Assembly: GCA_040877415.1 (NCBI GenBank)
Contig: JBBDNV010000198.1
Span: 1-48,673 of the forward strand
DNA: 48,673 nt
Source: JBBDNV01 sp040877415
GTDB lineage: Bacteria; Planctomycetota; Planctomycetia; Pirellulales; PALSA-1355
Direction of reading: 5' to 3'
Part shown: positions 46,781 to 48,673 of the stretch, one piece after another
Layout of the letters: every line of letters begins with the position of its first letter
Position numbering within the stretch: position 1 is the first letter of the stretch
Notes under the pieces: generated by a model
Told to the model about the DNA's origin: nothing
Databases searched by the model: none
The model's input: only the letters and a program-made list of their open reading frames with translations
Position numbers and translations under genes: made by a program

Positions 46781-48673
46781 GTGCGGTCGTTGTTGAGCCG
46801 ACCCGGCGCGCTATCGACCACGCGCGGATTCGTGCGGCGCAACCTGTGGGTCGCGCCCGTGGCGGCGATCGTGGCGCTGGTGTTCGCGGCCACTTGGGTC
46901 CGCGCCCGCATCGAGACCGCCATCCAGGACCAGAAAAAAAGCGAGCTGGAAACGCTGCTGCGGGCCGACGTCGAGGCGCTTACGCTCTGGCTGCGCTTGC
47001 AGCAAGACAATGCCACGGTGATGGCGGGCGACGCAGACATTCGGCGGCCCGTCATCGAACTTGCCGAGTATGCCGCGGCGGGGGGCGCCACCAGCGGCCA
47101 GTTGCGCGAGGCCCCGGCCACCAAGACGCTGGAAGCGGCCATCAAACCTTGGATCGACGCCCCGGGCTATCTGGGCTTCGTGGTCTTCAATCCAGCGGGA
47201 CTCATCCTGGCCGCCGAACCCGACGTGCTGGTGGGACAGAACCCGCGGATGGGCAACGAGGAGTTCATCGACAAGGTGCTGTCGGGCAAGGCGAGCGTCT
47301 CGCGACCGGTGCCGTCGCGGGTGATGATGCCCGACGAAACGGGCGGAATGTCGGTCGGGGTGCCGGTGATGTTCGTGGCCGCTCCGGTTCGCAACGACAA
47401 GAGCGAGGTGGTGGCGGCCGTGGCGCTGCGGATCAGCCCCAGCCACGATTTCACCAAGATCCTGAACGTGGCCCGAACGGGCGAAACGGGCGAAACCTAC
47501 GCCTTCGATGCCGGCGGCGTGCTGCTTTCGAGCAGCCGGTTCGAGGACCAGTTGAAAGAGATCGCGCTGCTGCCTGATCGGCCCGACGCCCACAGCGTGC
47601 TCAGCCTCGAGCTTCGCGACCCGGGCGTGGACCTGCGCACAAAGCGTTCGCAGCTCGCGCGGTCGAAACAACCGCTGACGCACATGGCGGCCGACGCCGT
47701 GAAGCGCAAACCGACGCTCGAGGCTCCCGGCGTCAACGTGAAAGGCTATCGCGATTACCGGGGGGTCGAGGTGATCGGCGCCTGGACCTGGCTTGCGGAC
47801 TACGGCTTCGGCGTGGCGACGGAAATCGACAAGGACGAGGCGTTCGCGCCGCTGTTCATTCTGCGGAGCGTGTTTTGGACGCTGTTCGGATTGCTGGCGC
47901 TGGTGGCGGCCCTCCTGTTGGGACTGACGCTGCTGGCACGGCGGCTCGAACGCAAGATGCGCGACGCGGTGATCGAGGCGGGGCAACTCGGCCAGTACGC
48001 GCTGGAGGAGAAAATCGGCGAAGGGGGCATGGGCAGCGTCTATCGGGCGCGCCACGCCATGCTCCGCCGCCCCACCGCCGTGAAGCTGCTCGAGCCCGCC
48101 AAGACCACCGAAACTTCCGTGGCCCGATTCGAGCGCGAAGTGCAGCTCACCAGCCAGCTCAACCATCCCAACACGATTACGATTTACGACTACGGCCGCA
48201 CCGGCGAAGGCATCTTCTACTACGCCATGGAATACCTGGAGGGCTTTTCGCTCGACGCGCTGGTGCAAAGGTTCGGGCCGCTGCCCGACGGGCGCGTGAT
48301 TCACATTCTTACGCAGGTTTGCGGCTCGCTGGTCGAAGCCCACGCGGCGGGCCTGATCCACCGCGACATCAAACCGGCCAACATCATGCTCACGCGCCGC
48401 GGCGGGGTCGGCGATTTCGTCAAGCTGTTGGACTTCGGGCTGGTCAAGGCCGTCGACTCGCAAAAGATGCGCACCCTGACCGCCGCCGACGCCATCACCG
48501 GCACGCCGCTTTACATCGCGCCCGAGACGGTGCAGGATTCCGAAGGGTCGGATGCCCGCAGCGATTTGTATTCGCTCGGGGCCGTGGGCTACTTCCTGTT
48601 GACGGGGCGGCCGGTGTTCGACACGGGCGGGGTGATGGAAATCATGAAGGCCCACGTCGAGAAAAAGCCGATT
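46781..48673 (+). CDS. Transmembrane Ser/Thr protein kinase with extracellular Cache-like sensor (3' end outside window)
   Basis: 631 residues visible, open at the right edge. A GTG at 46781 is the preferred start (no ATG exists; TTG near 46668 is an alternative). One span (LWVAPVAAIVALVFAATWVR) leads into a ~310-residue outer domain with LRADVEALTLWLRLQQDNAT, PGYLGFVVFNPAGLILAAEP and TGETGETYAFDAGGVLLSSS, the strands of a double Cache-like ligand-binding domain. A second span (FWTLFGLLALVAALLLGLTLL) connects to the kinase: IGEGGMGSVYRA (P-loop), AVKLLEP (Lys), GLIHRDIKPANIML (catalytic loop), LLDFGLVK (DFG), TPLYIAPE (activation segment) and SDLYSLGAVGYFLLTG. All catalytic residues are present. 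The outer domain probably senses a small molecule. Not fused to PASTA or WD repeats in the visible part. Confidence 0.9.
   Translation, partial: MRSLLSRPGALSTTRGFVRRNLWVAPVAAIVALVFAATWVRARIETAIQDQKKSELETLLRADVEALTLWLRLQQDNATVMAGDADIRRPVIELAEYAAAGGATSGQLREAPATKTLEAAIKPWIDAPGYLGFVVFNPAGLILAAEPDVLVGQNPRMGNEEFIDKVLSGKASVSRPVPSRVMMPDETGGMSVGVPVMFVAAPVRNDKSEVVAAVALRISPSHDFTKILNVARTGETGETYAFDAGGVLLSSSRFEDQLKEIALLPDRPDAHSVLSLELRDPGVDLRTKRSQLARSKQPLTHMAADAVKRKPTLEAPGVNVKGYRDYRGVEVIGAWTWLADYGFGVATEIDKDEAFAPLFILRSVFWTLFGLLALVAALLLGLTLLARRLERKMRDAVIEAGQLGQYALEEKIGEGGMGSVYRARHAMLRRPTAVKLLEPAKTTETSVARFEREVQLTSQLNHPNTITIYDYGRTGEGIFYYAMEYLEGFSLDALVQRFGPLPDGRVIHILTQVCGSLVEAHAAGLIHRDIKPANIMLTRRGGVGDFVKLLDFGLVKAVDSQKMRTLTAADAITGTPLYIAPETVQDSEGSDARSDLYSLGAVGYFLLTGRPVFDTGGVMEIMKAHVEKKPI

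Noticed and set aside
46811..48655. 614-codon open frame opposite the kinase
   Set aside because: Shadow frame; no recognisable domain, and the plus strand carries the full kinase motif set.

Overview
The window looks like one scaffold piece from a GC-rich planctomycete (Pirellulales-like), probably a metagenome bin. Signs are: the 'FEAFEDRRLLA' N-terminal motif of planctomycete exported proteins; a DUF1501 protein; a formylglycine sulfatase; a ThuA-domain protein; Tat-signal metallophosphoesterase and WD40-like proteins; an ECF sigma factor with a coupled membrane protein; a transmembrane Ser/Thr kinase; and several families of short palindromic repeats that I remember from planctomycete intergenic DNA. 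A run of 100 Ns (4689-4788) marks a scaffold join inside a repetitive surface-protein gene.

Layout. 1-13456 is an envelope-polysaccharide region: a partial membrane protein, a 1388-residue modular surface protein (N,N-dimethylformamidase-beta-like domain plus Ig-like and DUF4082 repeats), a GT8 and two GT2 glycosyltransferases, a large polytopic membrane protein, and rfbB-rfbA for dTDP-4-keto-6-deoxyglucose. An 86-bp MITE-like element with a 10-bp target duplication follows rfbA. 13640-19192 runs on the plus strand: a Tat/lipobox beta-propeller protein, ECF sigma factor, overlapping membrane protein, ThuA protein and Tat metallophosphoesterase.

19203-21529 is the most unusual locus: an orphan CHASE2 membrane protein flanked by two tiny exported proteins, a cationic Cys-rich one and a lipoprotein, that share a C-terminal I-N-P-x-K/R-P-G-G/A-A-R/K motif. 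From 28905 down to 21585 is a tight minus-strand operon: sulfatase, PH-like membrane protein (GTGA overlap), a mini-ORF, a 999-residue NHL-repeat protein with an antitoxin-like N-terminus, and an FAD monooxygenase. Further right are a Pro/Gly-rich exported protein with a terminator, an unknown exported protein and the DUF1501 protein.

33076-34233 is a compact minus-strand operon of a DUF6941-like protein, a HicB-like and a HicA-like protein, with a perfect 16-bp palindrome on its likely promoter. 34559-36619 holds a DNA alkylation repair pair (Ada-Zn/AraC/AlkA fusion and Ogt). Then come a penicillin-acylase-type Ntn hydrolase, a small membrane-anchor protein, a broken TetR gene with its operator, a DinB protein, a lipid-modification pair (cyclopropane synthase plus geranylgeranyl-reductase-like), small membrane proteins, a flavin amine oxidase, and a Cache-like sensor Ser/Thr kinase running off the right end.

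All calls are from reading the sequence and recalling families; no database search was run.
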